A stretch of DNA of 64,000 nucleotides from Dasypus novemcinctus (lineage: Eukaryota; Chordata; Mammalia; Cingulata; Dasypodidae), in assembly GCF_030445035.2 (NCBI RefSeq), contig NC_080682.1:31292770-31356769 (forward strand), written 5' to 3'. Under the pieces are notes generated by a model that worked only from the letters and a program-made list of their open reading frames with translations, had not been told where the DNA came from and ran no database searches. This document shows positions 35,560-47,470 of this stretch, in pieces (position 1 is the stretch's first letter; each line of letters starts with the position of its first letter). Both the position numbers and the translations under genes were made by a program.

Positions 35560-36165
35560 GGGGTAGAAAGCAGATATGAATTTCCCTAAGGTTAGGGGTA
35601 GAGAGAGGGATGTACTAAAAAGGGGTCTGAAGAAAGTTTTGGGAAAAATGAAAATGTTCTGTATCTTGACTGTAGAAGTGACATTATGAATTTAGGAATT
35701 TTTCAAATCTCATCATTGTACACTTTAAATTGGTTCAGCTAGTATGTACAATATAACTAAGAGTTGATATAAAAAGGCAAGCAATAGGCTGGGGAAAATA
35801 TTCTCAAGACACATATGTGAATAAATACTTTTATCTAGAATATCAAAATAAGACTAACTATCCAAGAATGAGACAAATAATCCAGTTAAGAACCCTAAAA
35901 CATTTTAGCAGATGGAAGATATATGAATGGTCAATAATCACATGAAAAAATGTTCCTAACCATTCAACTGTGAAATTCAAATTAAGGTCCTAATGAGATA
36001 CAATACCTGCTTGACAGGAATGGCTAAAATTTTCCAAATGGAACACAGCTGGTAAGAGGGTAAATCCATTACACAGGCTTATATAACTGTTACAACTAAT
36101 CAAAGTAAACATTTAAGATCTACATAAATTGTAAATTATTTATCTCAATTTAAAAAAATGCATAA
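35560..36165 (+). repeat. Old L1 fragments (plus)
   Basis: 35640-35760 (AATGTTCTGTATCTTGACTG, GTACACTTTAAATTGG) looks like an old L1 3' end. 35790-36160 (AGCAGATGGAAGATATATGAATGG, CATGAAAAAATGTTCC, AATGAGATACAATACC) is ORF2 sequence of a second piece. Confidence 0.55.
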
Positions 36166-36362
36166 TGAGATTAGTCTTCTTGGATGTGATTGGGAGATTG
36201 AGAGCATTAAGGAGAAAGGGGATGTTGACCTCTGAGGCTTTCTCTTACCTTGTAGAAAGGATATATGGGATACTGGTACCTAAGTCCCAGTGCAGAAAAC
36301 TCCTCTTTATCCCAATGTTTGAAGAAGGGTAAAGGGGTGCATGGCTTTAGACTAAGATAGAT

Positions 36363-36845
36363 TGTCAGAGTCATGGACCTGAAGGGTATTGGGAATGAAA
36401 GATAAAGAGAGATTGGGATCAGGGGATATGACAGCATTGATTTCTCAAGCTCATCAGACAAATTTATTAGTCTCAGGAGCTTGCTTATATACCCCAATAG
36501 ATCGTGAGATGCAGGAACTATCCTAGATAACTATTACCACTAGCAGGAACTATTCTAGATAACTATTACCATTATCTTATTCTTAAGAATACAGTGGATT
36601 AGATAGTGACCAAAGCTCACAATATTCTATTATGTTATTGAAACAAATATACTTATGAAACTTGTTGCCCAAGTGGTCCTGTGCTATCAAGTCCTGGTTC
36701 TGCCAGGATGTTACATCCGTGCTAGCAAGTCCTGGTTATGTCAGGATGTTACATCTCCCTGCACGTGCACCTCTAGAGACAGGATGACCTAGTTGTTAAG
36801 GAAGTAACTTGTTATTATGGAAACAACATGCCTTTGTTTCCCACA
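36363..36845 (-). repeat. ERV-B 3' LTR
   Basis: 483 bp. On the sense strand it begins TGTGGGAAACAAAGG and ends in TGACA. It is exactly 38 bp longer than the 5' LTR because a 38-bp segment starting CAAGTCCTGG is duplicated in tandem (36688-36725, then from 36726). TATATAAG (sense) is at 36484-36491 and AATAAA (sense) at 36463-36468. Confidence 0.9.
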
Positions 36846-36863
36846 TTTCCCCCTTTTTGTTTT
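36846..36863 (-). other. ERV-B polypurine tract
   Basis: On the sense strand it reads AAAACAAAAAGGGGGAAA directly before the TGTGGGAAA start of the 3' LTR. It is almost the same as the ERV-A tract. Confidence 0.85.
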
Positions 36864-36909
36864 AGTCAGGGTGGCTGTGCCTGTCTTAGGTTGCCCTCCT
36901 CTGAGAGTC

Positions 36910-38675
36910 TTACCCATCATTGACTACCAGCCAAGCACTCTGACCATGGGGAACTATATCAGATTTTTTTTCAAGTACCAAATTATTAGCTTGTCCCATC
37001 GCATCAACATGGTGCAGTCTTCGGCATACTTCTCGTCCCAGGCAAGCAACAACAACAAGCAATAAGATTAACATGCAAAGTCCTATTCCTAATGCTGACA
37101 AAAAATGTTGAGACTTCCACCAATTTACTGGATTAAATTTATTGAAATGAGAAATCAAATCATTAAAGATATCCTTATCTTCAGCTACATAAATCTGATT
37201 ATGAGACATTTCTAATATCTTTTTCTGTAATTCTTCTATTTTTAATGACATATTCCTTTATGACCTATCAAATGATATTTAGTCTTTTCCCAATAAAACA
37301 TAGAATTATTATAAGCAAATGGAGTAATACAAAAGTTACTTTCATTCCAATCACATTTCAATCCCCTAAGTAGATTTTAGTTATATACTTGATCTCTAAG
37401 ATGTAAAACTGCTGATTCTAAATCATTAACTCTACTATTTAATTCTCCATCAATATATTCTTGACTATACCATAAGTCACTAGCATTCTTATGCCAATCA
37501 TGCACGTATTGTTGATTCTGCACTGTCTCAGGCAAGGACACTGTAGCTGTAGTAGCAGCTTCAATGACACCAATCAGTCCTAATATGCCAGCTATTATCA
37601 GTCCCACAAATTGCTTTGAGCATTTCAGGATTTCTTAAGCCATATGGAACAGCAGTTGACTCTCAGGTGACAACTGCCAAATTTGGTTCAGTCGCACTGG
37701 GATCCATACTCCCCACTGCCTTCGAGCTATTGTAATGAAATCTCCATTCTGTAAAATGTTCTCAGACAAACAAGTATGCAAGGCCCCACTTTATAAAATT
37801 GAGCTTTCTCGGTTATGGTTAATTTTCCAGCCACAAACACATAAGGATCTCTTACACACGATTGAAAATGATGAATTTGATCTAAATCAGATATTGACCA
37901 TTCTTACTATTATTCCCAATCCATTCTATAGTAGGAGCTATTCCTAGAAAAACTTTCCACAAATTCTTCTGTTTATGTATAGATGTAATGTTACACCATG
38001 AAGAAGGGATCCATTTCCCTTTATATTTCCAAACACTATTATTTTTAGTAAAAATTATGTTTTATTATCCTTTACTATTTAGACCATACCAAATAAATCT
38101 GCCATTATATGGAAATGCCCATTGGGCCCATCCATCTCCTGCACTATTCCATAGGAATCATTAAAAATGACAGATCCTCTTCCCATATGGCACTCTTGCC
38201 ATCCTTCCTTATCCCTACTGTCTTTTTGTGGACAATCATAAGTAGGATTTTTGGTCATGATAAAATCGTAAGAGGGAAATAAAGTCACAGTAGACTGAGT
38301 ATTATTATTTTTGAAGATAATCATGGTCTGATTTCTAACATACATACAGGAAGGATGGTTACCAATGCATAAGGGTCAATAATCAAATGGTAATATGAGA
38401 TTATAGATTCTTTGTCCTTCCTCATGGGGTTTAATTGGTAACCGATCATCAGTTGGTCCAGGGAATATATGGGTCTTATTCAGATAAATAGGAAAGAATG
38501 GATCTTTCCAGGTTAACACTCTAAGTAATGGGGGGTTAGGTATATAGGCCCAATAAGCGTAATTACCTGCAGCTTCCTCATTACTTATGATCACCATCAT
38601 CAGAAGTTGTAGGAGACCCCATCTCTTCATTCCGAGGTTTAATTCTCTTTGCAGGTAGCCAAATTTGTTCTCCAT
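36910..38675 (-). pseudogene. env: env of ERV-B, beta-type, broken
   Basis: Read leftwards: an ATG at 38675, then a hydrophobic signal segment (GLLQLLMMVII). The surface part begins with YWAYIPNPPLL and WKDPFFPIYLNKT and continues in a second frame (38345-38079). The transmembrane subunit has a Gly/Ile/Ala-rich fusion peptide (GLIIAGILGLIGVIEAA, from 37604), a heptad region and CDWNESNFC. A membrane anchor (ALGIGLCMLILLLVVVACL, about 37110-37055) and a short tail follow. Breaks include TAA at 37377-37379 and a frame change near 37250. No CWLC or CX6CC is seen, so the subunits would be non-covalently linked, as in MMTV/HERV-K-type Env. That is a different class from ERV-A Env. Confidence 0.8.
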
Positions 38676-39760
38676 TTTCTGAAATGATAAGAGCATAACC
38701 TCACCCCATACTTTAATCCTGCCTTTTTTCCATTCATTACTTAAAATATCTTTCCAAAATATTGGTTGGTCTTTATTTCTAATGTCCACTGTAGATGTTT
38801 GACATTTTCCAAAGTGACATTACACAGGTGTCAATGAATTATAAACATTAAGAAAATTTAAAGTAAATAAAGCTGTTGCCAATTGATCTTTTGGTGTTAT
38901 AATACCATCATCTCCCCCTTTTTATTTTAAAAGCATAGTTTTTAGGGTATAATGGCTGCATTCAACTATGGCTTGACTTGTAGGATTATAAGGAATACCA
39001 GTAACATGCTCTATAGCATATGTAGAATAAAAAGAAGGAAAAAACTTACTGATGTAAGAAGGGCCATTATCAGTTTTAATTTTCAAGGGGCATCCCATCA
39101 CAGCAAAAGCAGACCATAAATGGGAATGAACATGATGAAAACATTCACCACTTTGTTCAGTAGCCCATAAAAAATGAGAGTAAGTATCAATGCAGACATG
39201 GACATATCGTAATTTACCAAATGATGGTATGTGAGTAACATCCATCTGCCACAGTTGATTAGGAGCCAGGCCTCTGGGATTGGTCCCAGCCTGAAAAGGC
39301 ACTGTAGTTAAGGGTCCACAGGTGGGACAGGTGTGAATAATTTCTTGAGCTTGATGTTTTGTTAATTGAGGAAATTTATGTCTAAGTCCCTTAGTATTAA
39401 TATGAGTTAATGTATGATATTTACTAGCATCTTCCAAACATCCTACTAATAAATCAGCTCTTGCATTTTGGGTAGCTAGAGGACCAGGAAGGGAAGAATG
39501 AGACTGGATATGAGTAATATATATGGGCTGATTTCTTTGCCGAATGAGGGCTTGAAGGTCGGCAAAAAGTTGAGACAATTCATCAGTAATATATGAGCTG
39601 TTTCAATATGACCTACAGTTAAACACACATATTCAGAGTCAGAAACAATATTCAAGGGTTTTTGAAACGTTTGTAAAACCTTAATGATGGCTGAAAGCTC
39701 TGTGTGTTGATGGTTGGGCTATGCACATAGCCCTGAAAAGCACTGCAAAAGTCTATTGTT
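38660..39760 (-). pseudogene. pol: pol remnant of ERV-B: RNase H end and integrase
   Basis: RNase H sequence (TELSAIIKVLQTF, then NIVSDSEYV, minus strand, about 39705-39620) leads to the HIQSHSSLPGPLA junction near 39515. Integrase is open from 39578 to 38922 and shows the zinc-binding HTLTH and CPTC pairs, DVTHIPSFGKLRYVH (first Asp), KTDNGPSY (second Asp) and AIVEC (Glu). A C-terminal domain trace (IFWKDILSNEWKKG) follows near 38760. Compared with ERV-A the order and motifs are the same, and the TDNGP motif is intact. RNase H is incomplete at its start, where the non-coding stretch begins. Confidence 0.88.
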
Positions 39761-39779
39761 GGGTTTTTTACAGATAGAG

Positions 39780-42140
39780 GAATGCAGCTGACTTGACTTG
39801 CCTAAAAAGACACTAAAGAAAGTTTTAGCAAGTTTTAAACAAAGTGATAGCAACACAGCTGGAAATTAACTTCTTGCAACAAACTAGCAGTGTTTGGGAT
39901 TGCTGCATACTACAGTGTTGTTATTTTAATCTATGATAAGAGGTTGTTTCTGTGACACATACTCTTTTATAATAATTAAAACCTTAATTAACCACATTAT
40001 ACTTCTCTTTAATATTATGCTGAAATATTGATAACTTTATCCACTCTTAAGCATTCATAGGAAAGTTTTACTCATACAACTTTAATCCAGAGGGTTAAAG
40101 AAAAAAAAAACTTGTTAATTTTATAACAATTTTAAACACCTTCTATTTAACTTACAACATATTACATGAACTTAACTATTACTTTAACTTTTCTTTCAAG
40201 GTAAAAGAACAAATATTTTATAATTAGTTTGGAATAAAAGGCTACTTTTCAGGATTTGATTTTGAGAAAGCAGGTTTGAATGTTATGTTCTTTTAAAAGA
40301 GATAAGACTTTTCCTTCTTGGAAGACCGAGGAAATGATGAGGTTAAAGCACAAGAAGCTATTTTGATAAAACAGACTTTCTTTGTATATTGATTATTCAG
40401 GATTAGAACTTTTTATAAACTTTTACTAAAATAGACTAATGACTTGAGAAACTTTAAGAAGGAACAAAATTTTAACTTAGCATTAGTATACTACTTGATA
40501 CTAAACCTTTTAAAACTTTATAGACAGACCCATCAAATCTTACTTAAATTTAATCATAAGATTTTTTCCACAAACCTTCTACACTTTCAGTATTCACCTA
40601 GGTTTTGTTCCACACTCTACTCTTTCCCAATAATCAATCATTTTATCTTAGGACAAAATCATCTCCTGTTTCCTTAATAATAAAAACACATTCCATATAG
40701 CCCACATACTAAGTTATCAGGCAAACTTCTTACAACATATAATACCATCAACACTAAACAACCTTGTTAAAATAATAAGCTTTTCTTCACTTTTAATACT
40801 TAGTAGCATGCAATATTAGAAACAGTCTCCTAGAAGCAAGTTGTCAGGGGAGGCTGGCTGCTGCCTAGTTTTCCTGTTATAAAATTATCTTTTATTATTA
40901 TTATTAAATTCAGGTTTGTTTAATAATGTCTTTTTGGAATTAGCCATTTAAGCACTTTAATTTAAACAATGCTTCGTTAAATTTCTTATAATTATTTATA
41001 ACCATATAGACTATAATTATATTATTTTAAGACAAATTTTACCTTCACAGAACACATTTCCTTACTTAAAATTACCACAATACCTTCTACAACTTGCTAC
41101 ATGCATTTAAGTTCCAAGAGTTTATGAAAATTAGCCATCCTACTTTAGGACAAAACACATTTTTTAGAAAAAACTTATTAAATTTCAGTCAGCATTTCCA
41201 CAAACTTTTAACCTTCTTTAATATTCACTTAAGTTTTACATCTTTCATTTTATCCTGTGAAGAAAAATAAACCATTCATTTCAAACTAGGCAAGAACAAC
41301 TTTTTATGAAAAACTTATAGCAATTTTGTTAATCAAGACTTACAATTTTTATCATCATAGCAATCTTATTAACATTTAAACTTATGTATTAATATAACAC
41401 TTATTTAATTTTTGGCCATTTGAACAGAGCTCTTTTAAAAATGTTTACTTATTAATGTATATTACCATTTGGAGGTATCATAATATACACTGACATTGAA
41501 CAAACAGACAAACACAAAACAATTACTACACATTAACAGAAACATACAGTTTACAATTGACTCATAATTCCTACTTTTTTGGTATAGCTGCTTTTAAGTC
41601 TTCTGTTTTATCACATCTTAGATTTTACCTTTTAAAATTTCTTCTGGAATCCATGTTGTCTGTAACATGCAAGCTTGTACTTGGAAACATTTTTATTAGT
41701 TATCAGCAATCAGTTAAGATAACTTGAGCAGCAGAAATGTAGCAAAGCTCTTATTTAGCAATTTAGATAGACCGTTAACACACATTTTTGGATTACTACT
41801 CTATAAGACTATACTGAGACTTGAAGTCCAGAAATAAATTACTGATTTAAAACAGAAAATTCCTTTTTAAACTTTGATAAAATTTTTCTACTTGGTTAAA
41901 TAGGCCCAATCAGAATTAGCATGGAAACAAAAAAAAAAAAAAAACACCAATATTGCCATGTTTTTCTCTTTTTTCAGAGGCTTAACTCTATTAACCCCCA
42001 CTAGCCCACAGCTACATTGTCATGTAGACAGCAGGGGGCTTGCAGAGTTGCTGCCAGAATAGTTTCCTTATATTAGTTAACACTTTAACAGAGAGTTTTC
42101 TTACAAGCCTGATTTCACTAACAAGGACTTTATTTAGTAT
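39780..42140. other. AT-rich non-coding block replacing pro and RT in ERV-B
   Basis: Between 5' gag and RNase H, where capsid, nucleocapsid, protease and RT should lie, there are about 2.3 kb without any RT motif (no YxDD box), zinc knuckle or protease DSG. No long open frame is present on the sense strand. The plus strand is notably G-poor, with many ACTTTTAA- and CTTACTTAAA-like words. No LTR ends, poly(A) tail or flanking repeat identify it as a separate insertion. It may be a non-coding segment taken up by a non-autonomous element, or badly decayed sequence. Confidence 0.6.
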
Positions 42141-42700
42141 TTTTACCTGTTTTAAATTTTTTAATAGTTTAAAAGGTATTGGTTCAAGATGGAACTCAAC
42201 ACCTCCCTGAGGATTCTTAGCATCTGATGGAGTTGGTCGTAATATAACCAGAAAAGCTGATAATAATTGCATGGCCTCCGGATCCCCTTGTTGAGATCTA
42301 TGCAATAAACAGGGCATTAAAGGTGTTTGAGGAAAAGAGTTGGGAACAATTATTAATATAGGGTAAAACATCTGACTGTAAAGGATCTAAGGTGGCAGCA
42401 ATTTGCTGGCACAAAGCCAACACAGATAAAGGAATGGATTCCCCTCTTTGATACACTTTTCATAGTGCCTTCATTACCTGTTTCCACTGTTTCAGATTCA
42501 AAAGATCTTTCCCTTGCAGCTGAAACCAATAACAGTGTTTTTGTATTAGAGCAAAAAGTTCAAGTAAATCAGCAGTTTTTACTGAGACTCCGACAGTATT
42601 TAAAAGAGATTTTAGTACCTGTGAATATTCTTCCATATGTCCTGGTTGATTACCATACCCTGATGCTAGCAGAAACAAAATTAATTAAGATTCTTACCAC
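42012..42700 (-). pseudogene. gag: gag remnant of ERV-B: matrix to start of capsid
   Basis: On the minus strand near 42660-42460, VLKSLLNTVGVSVKTADLLE, FALIQKHCYWFQLQGKDLL and WKQVMKAL follow the betaretroviral matrix pattern. A second open piece (42371-42012) contains GGVEFHLEPIPFKLLKNLKQ, the usual matrix-to-capsid region leading into capsid (PIPFK). After about 42150 the similarity stops. At least one frame change separates the two pieces. Confidence 0.72.
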
Positions 42701-42816
42701 TGTATTGTTAGACTCGAGTCACCTTTCGATGGACGCCTCAACCTTTCAGGAAGGTTTTCAGTTTCCATGTTCCCAATACTGCCATGGAAGAATCTCTGCT
42801 TCAGTCACTGCTTCAG

Positions 42817-42834
42817 GCCCCACGTTGGGCACCA
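42817..42834 (-). other. ERV-B primer-binding site (tRNA-Lys type)
   Basis: On the sense strand TGGTGCCCAACGTGGGGC starts two bases after the 5' LTR. It differs at one position from the tRNA-Lys(1,2) primer site TGGCGCCCAACGTGGGGC used by MMTV- and HERV-K-like viruses. Confidence 0.9.
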
Positions 42835-42836
42835 GA

Positions 42837-43281
42837 TGTCGGAGTCGTGGACCCGAAGGGTATCGGGAATGAAAGAAAAAGAGAGATTGGGATCAGGGGA
42901 TCTGACAGCATTGATTTCTCAAGCTCATCAGACAAATTTATTAGTCTCAGGGGCTTGCTTATATACCCCAATAGGTCATGAGAAGCAGGAACTATCCTAG
43001 ATAACTATTACCACTAGCAGGAACTATTCTAGATAACTATTACCATTATCTTATTCTTAAGAACACAGTGGATTAGATAGTGACCAAAGCTCACAATATT
43101 CTATTATGTTATTGAAACAAATACACTTATGAAACTTGTTGCCCAAGTTGTCCCATGCTATCAAGTCCTAGTTCTGTCAGGATGTTACATCTCCCTGCAC
43201 GTGCACCTATAGGGACAGCATGACCCAGTTGTTAAGGAAGTAACTTGCTATTATGTAAACAACGTGCCTTTGTTTCCCACA
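42837..43281 (-). repeat. ERV-B 5' LTR
   Basis: 445 bp, TGTCGGAGTCG...CCCACA on the plus strand. The sense-strand TATATAAG is at 42958-42965 and AATAAA at 42937-42942, about 15 bases apart. CpGs lost in the 3' LTR (for example CGTGG and CCCGAAG near its left end) survive here. Confidence 0.9.
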
Positions 43282-43283
43282 AT

Positions 43284-43284
43284 A

Positions 43285-43316
<32 letters not shown>
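43284..43316. repeat. (GAT)n microsatellite
   Basis: About ten GAT units begin inside the right target-site repeat of ERV-B and continue into GATA-rich DNA. Confidence 0.88.
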
Positions 43317-43317
<1 letters not shown>

Positions 43318-43319
43318 AG

Positions 43320-45789
43320 AGAGAGTATAAAGGTAGATTGAAGGTGATAGATGATAAAGATAGAGATATTGTTAAAGATTGAGAGAAAAATATAAAGGTA
43401 TATGATATTTATTTTAAAATCTTATATGCACATTTACATTGATATATAAATCACACATTGTTTGCATTTATATTTTACTTTACATTTTGGAAAACTGCTA
43501 TTTACATTTCAACTACAAACCTTAAATAGCATTTAATTCTCAAAGCATTTCTGAATGTATTAAATAAAAATATCAAAAAGTTTACAAATGAAGTAAATGC
43601 AGATTCCTGGCACTCTTCACACTAGACAGAAATAAGTTATTACAACTGAACTTGTCAATTAAAGAAAAAAGACACATAATATGTGTTGCATGCTATGCTG
43701 TTTACAGCTGTTGTTAATTACAGTTTTTCTGGAGTACCAAGAACTGCTATAGTTGAATGGACCTGTAAGTTTAACTCCCAGTTAGTACAGCAAAATTGTC
43801 TTAAATCACAGAGGGCAAGAGAAGAGAACCAACTACAAATGGCTAAAATTCCACTTATGTGTACTTGAGAACACTGTTTTCTCCATGTGTATCTTTGGGA
43901 TGCACAGAACAACCGGTCACATTGTGTGGGTATTAAAATATGGCAAATTATCCGACTGGCTCTCCAAAGGAAACAAACATTGTTAAAGTCTCTATACAAG
44001 GGCTTGAATTTGGCTTATTGACTAATGCACTCCATTTTTTCCGGGTACTAGGCGAGCTGACTGGCCCAGAGAATGAGAGTGTTCATTTGCTATCTGCTGT
44101 TGTTGTTTTTTAAATTATTTTTGCTGGGCTGGGAGTACTTAATGTTGTTACTCAATATATTGCAAATCAAGGTAAATCAAAAATCACAAGGAGAATGAAA
44201 TGGTATTATAGAACTGAAAATAGGTTACTGTTAGGTACAAATTCATCAAGGCTTTTTTCTCAATGAGCTTTTTACTGTAATCCCAATACAGCTTTCTTTG
44301 GAAATAGTGAAAAGTGGCAGGAAGCAAATGATATCATGGGAAAAGAGACCTTCTGTTAATTTCAACTGTGCTCAGTCGGTTAACCATGTAACTCTTCCCC
44401 AATCCCAACATGCTTATATGGATAGCTTCAGTTATGAATCATTAATCTTACATACAGAACATCCAATCCAACACTCAATTGCTTCAGGAACTCCTGTCGT
44501 TGGTCATAATTTCCAACGGCATTAAAAATATTACAGATGAATAAACTGAATTTGAATATTTTGATATATCAGAAATAGACAAATGAAGTCCAGATTTTTA
44601 AAACCCCAGTCCAGTATTCTTTCTGGCCACACACAAGAGGCATATTTTTTAAGTTTATTCTAGTTTCACATAATGATAAAGAAATGTTGACTTTATTTCC
44701 CCCCAATATTGCCAAATTGACTCAAAATTATTTGATTTCTTTTCTCAGCTATTTTTCATGTCACTTGGCAAACATTAAAACTGTAGTCTGGGAGTTCAAA
44801 ATCTCCCTCCAAAAAAGTTGAAGGCCTAAATCTTTCTCTTACAGGTGGTAGAAATATAATCACCACTAGGTGGCAGGGTGATACCATAAATTAAATGAAG
44901 ATTCTATTGTGTAAAGAGTAACAAATTTAAAGCAAGTTCATTGCTGTAAAGTACTTTGATGATCATTCATTTCATCCCCCTTCCTTTCAAAGATAAATCC
45001 ACAGATGTTCAAAGACGGTAAATTACTATATTCCTACAGCAACTCACGTATTAATTTTATATTTTTGCTTTTCCCATCTTTTAATATTGAACTTGGAATA
45101 ATAAGTGTGTGTTTTAATTACTTCCACAATAATCAATTTTAAAAAGAATGTACAAAGTTGATGAGCAAAGAACAACAACAATAAGACAAACACTGACACT
45201 GATGTGAGTCCACAATTGTTCCATTTAATATAATTTAAATTTAAATATCTCTGTAGCAGGTTGAAAGGAGAATTACGTGTTTTCAGCAAATACAACGTAA
45301 GTGATTACTATGTTCTATGCATTGCAATCATTGTAGGAGGGACATACTGAATTAAGGAAAAGCCATTCCCTATAAACTTTATCGTTTAGTGAAAAAAAAT
45401 ATGCATGTGATTTCAATACAAGGTAATATAATCAACAATAATGATGCATAAAGAGCTAATGAGATCACTTAGAACTGATAAGACACAGAGGCTGGGCTAG
45501 GATGAGGAAGGAATTAGGAACATTTTCCTGCCCTGGAGCCAATGAAATGAATGTATAGTCCTAAGGGCATGAGAAATCGGTAAAGTGAAGAAGTAAGCCT
45601 AAAGAAGTCAAAAGGCGAATCAAGTACAATGTTCTACTTAAAAGGTCATGGTGTTGTTAGTAAACTTAGTCAACATGGTTAGAACATGTTGCATGGGATA
45701 AAAGGATGCAGTTAAAATAAATATAGAGACCTAAATGGAAATGGTGACAGTTTGAAGCTTTTTGTGATTCCCAAAGAAAACCATGGTAC
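43320..45789. other. Intergenic DNA with a coding-like but unidentified patch
   Basis: No gene is supported. Two short stretches (43683-43868, with TAIVEWTCKFNSQLVQQNCL; and 44298-44525, with QSVNHVTLPQSQHAYMDSF) have protein-like composition and could be remains of one degraded retro-copy. I do not recognise the source, and stops separate them. Confidence 0.25.
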
Positions 45790-46217
45790 TTAAAGTTAAT
45801 CCATTCCTGTACGTGTGGGATCCTTTGACTGGATTACTTTAGGGAGGTGTGACCCAGGGTGGGTCTTGGTCCTTTTGCTAGGGTCCTTTAGAAACTGAGG
45901 CGTGAAAGTTGTAAAAACACAGAGAAAATGACTCAGAGATGGATAAAGACTGTAGAAGATCAGAGAGGAACCCGGGAGAGAAGCCACAGATGGAGAAACC
46001 AGAGGCTGAAGCAACAAGACCCAGAAGAGAAGCAAATGCTTCCATGTGCCTTGCCACATGGAAGGAGTCCAGGATTGTCTGAAATGATACAGAATTTCTG
46101 ATGATGCCTTGATTTGGACACTTTCACAGCCTCAGAACAATGTGCTTTTAACCTAATAAATTTCCATTGTAAACACCAAACCATTTCTAGTGTAGCAACT
46201 CTTAGCAAACTAAAACA
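45790..46217 (+). repeat. MaLR-type LTR (copy 4, plus)
   Basis: It ends GATGATGCCTTGATTTGGAC, CACAGCCTCAGAACAATGTGC, AATAAATTTCCATTG and AGCAAACTAAAACAGG, like copies 1-3. Upstream it has AGAAGATCAGAGAGGAACCC and CTTGCCACATGGAAGG. Confidence 0.6.
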
Positions 46218-46789
46218 GGAGTCACACCTCAAATGCCCATGTATGTATGCCATATTAAGGAGTTTATCAAGAAAGACTGTAGAATCAATGAGGGATGTAT
46301 GGAATAATAAAATATTTATATTGTGTTAGAAAATGCATTCTGGATGCAGTCTGAGGAAAAAGCTGAAAGACGAAGAAATGCTACTGGGAGGCCAGATTGG
46401 GAGGCTGCTACTGCAGTAATATAAGAAAATACTGTTTTCTCAATTTGACTTCCATAGATACTTAGTACATGTTGTTTTCAGCATTTGTATTGTCTCCCCT
46501 CCTGTTCCCCACCTCTAGACTCAGTGAAATTGTTTTTGTCATCTATCCCCAGCTCTACCATCAAGAGCTCAGGGGGGGCCTTCCAAGGTTTATGGAAAAT
46601 AGTCCAATTCTGCTATCACACAATCTACAAACTGTAATCTTGCATAATTGTCACTTCATATCTATTTTGATAATGTTCTTATTATGCTTATCTTCATCTC
46701 TATATGAGACTCTCCAGTAGAGCCTGATCCATAGATTTCAGAGTCACCATTTTATCTCTAGTCAGGTGTGTATCCCTCTCTTAGATCCA

Positions 46790-47180
46790 TAGGACTGTGA
46801 TGACAAAACACTGAACACTGAGAAATTTATTGTCTCACAGTCCTGGAGGATAGACATCTAGAATCAAATCGTAAGTGAGCCCTTATTTCCTCTTTATCCT
46901 GTTGGGGAGAATCTGTTCCATTCTTCTCTCTTAGCTTCTAGAATTGGCTTGCTGGGAATTTATGACATTCTTTGCCTCAGTTACAAAATGACATTTTTCC
47001 CTCTGTCTGTCTGTGTTCAATGTTTTCTTTGTAAGAAAACACAAGTAATATTGGATTAAGGTCCACCCTAAACCATTTGGCCTTTGGTCTTTGAAGATAC
47101 TATTTCTAAATACACTCTTGGGAATCAGGGGTTAGGATTTGAATGTATATATTGGGGAAGACAATTCAATGCATAACAAT
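46790..47180 (-). repeat. MLT1-like LTR (minus)
   Basis: GAAATTTATTGTCTCACAGTCCTGGAGG at 46829 and, further right, GGTCCACCCTAAACCATTTGGCC and TGGGGAAGACAATTCAATGC follow the layout of old mammal-wide MLT1 LTRs in reverse. Confidence 0.6.
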
Positions 47181-47219
47181 CACATAATAAGAACTACAAA
47201 TCATATGAACGGGAGACCT

Positions 47220-47470
47220 ATGTGAGAGTTACTGCTGCCCCAGTCTCATCAACACTTGCTGTTGTCAGCTTCTTAAATGTTAACCATTCTGGTGGATGTA
47301 TGGCAATACCAGTTAAGATTTTACTTCCCTTTTCCATAATTTTTAATGAGATAAAGCATCTTTCAATTTGTTAATTAGCCATTTGGACAGCTTCTTTGAT
47401 GAAATGCTTATTCTGGTCTTTTGCCCCTTTTTTTTCCTGTCAGGTGATTTGTAATTTTTTATCTATTAAA
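47220..47470 (-). repeat. Old L1 ORF2 3' fragment (minus)
   Basis: CTCATCAACACTTGCTGTTG, CCATTCTGGTGGATGTATGGC and TGGTCTTTTGCCCCTTTT match reverse-complement L1 ORF2 near its 3' end. Confidence 0.65.

Larger units (their letters stand above)
36363..43281 (-). mobile_element. ERV-B: complete-ended betaretrovirus-like provirus (minus)
   Basis: Both LTRs are present (36363-36845 and 42837-43281), and ATAGAT flanks the unit on both sides (36357-36362 and 43282-43287). This 6-bp duplication fits betaretrovirus-type integration. Sense is minus, so the 5' LTR is the right one. In sense order it carries a primer site, 5' gag, a long AT-rich non-coding stretch, the end of RNase H, integrase, a beta-type env, a polypurine tract and the 3' LTR. 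The internal part is about 6.0 kb. Protease and RT are absent. By hand count about 17 of 345 compared LTR positions differ (roughly 5%), so it is not recent. Confidence 0.92.

Noticed and set aside
3358-43281. ERV-A and ERV-B as two halves of one rearranged provirus
   Set aside because: ERV-B is complete-ended with its own 6-bp duplication, and the LTRs and Env of the two differ too much.
43284-43316. CRISPR-like short repeat
   Set aside because: A plain GAT microsatellite without spacers, in a mammalian genome.
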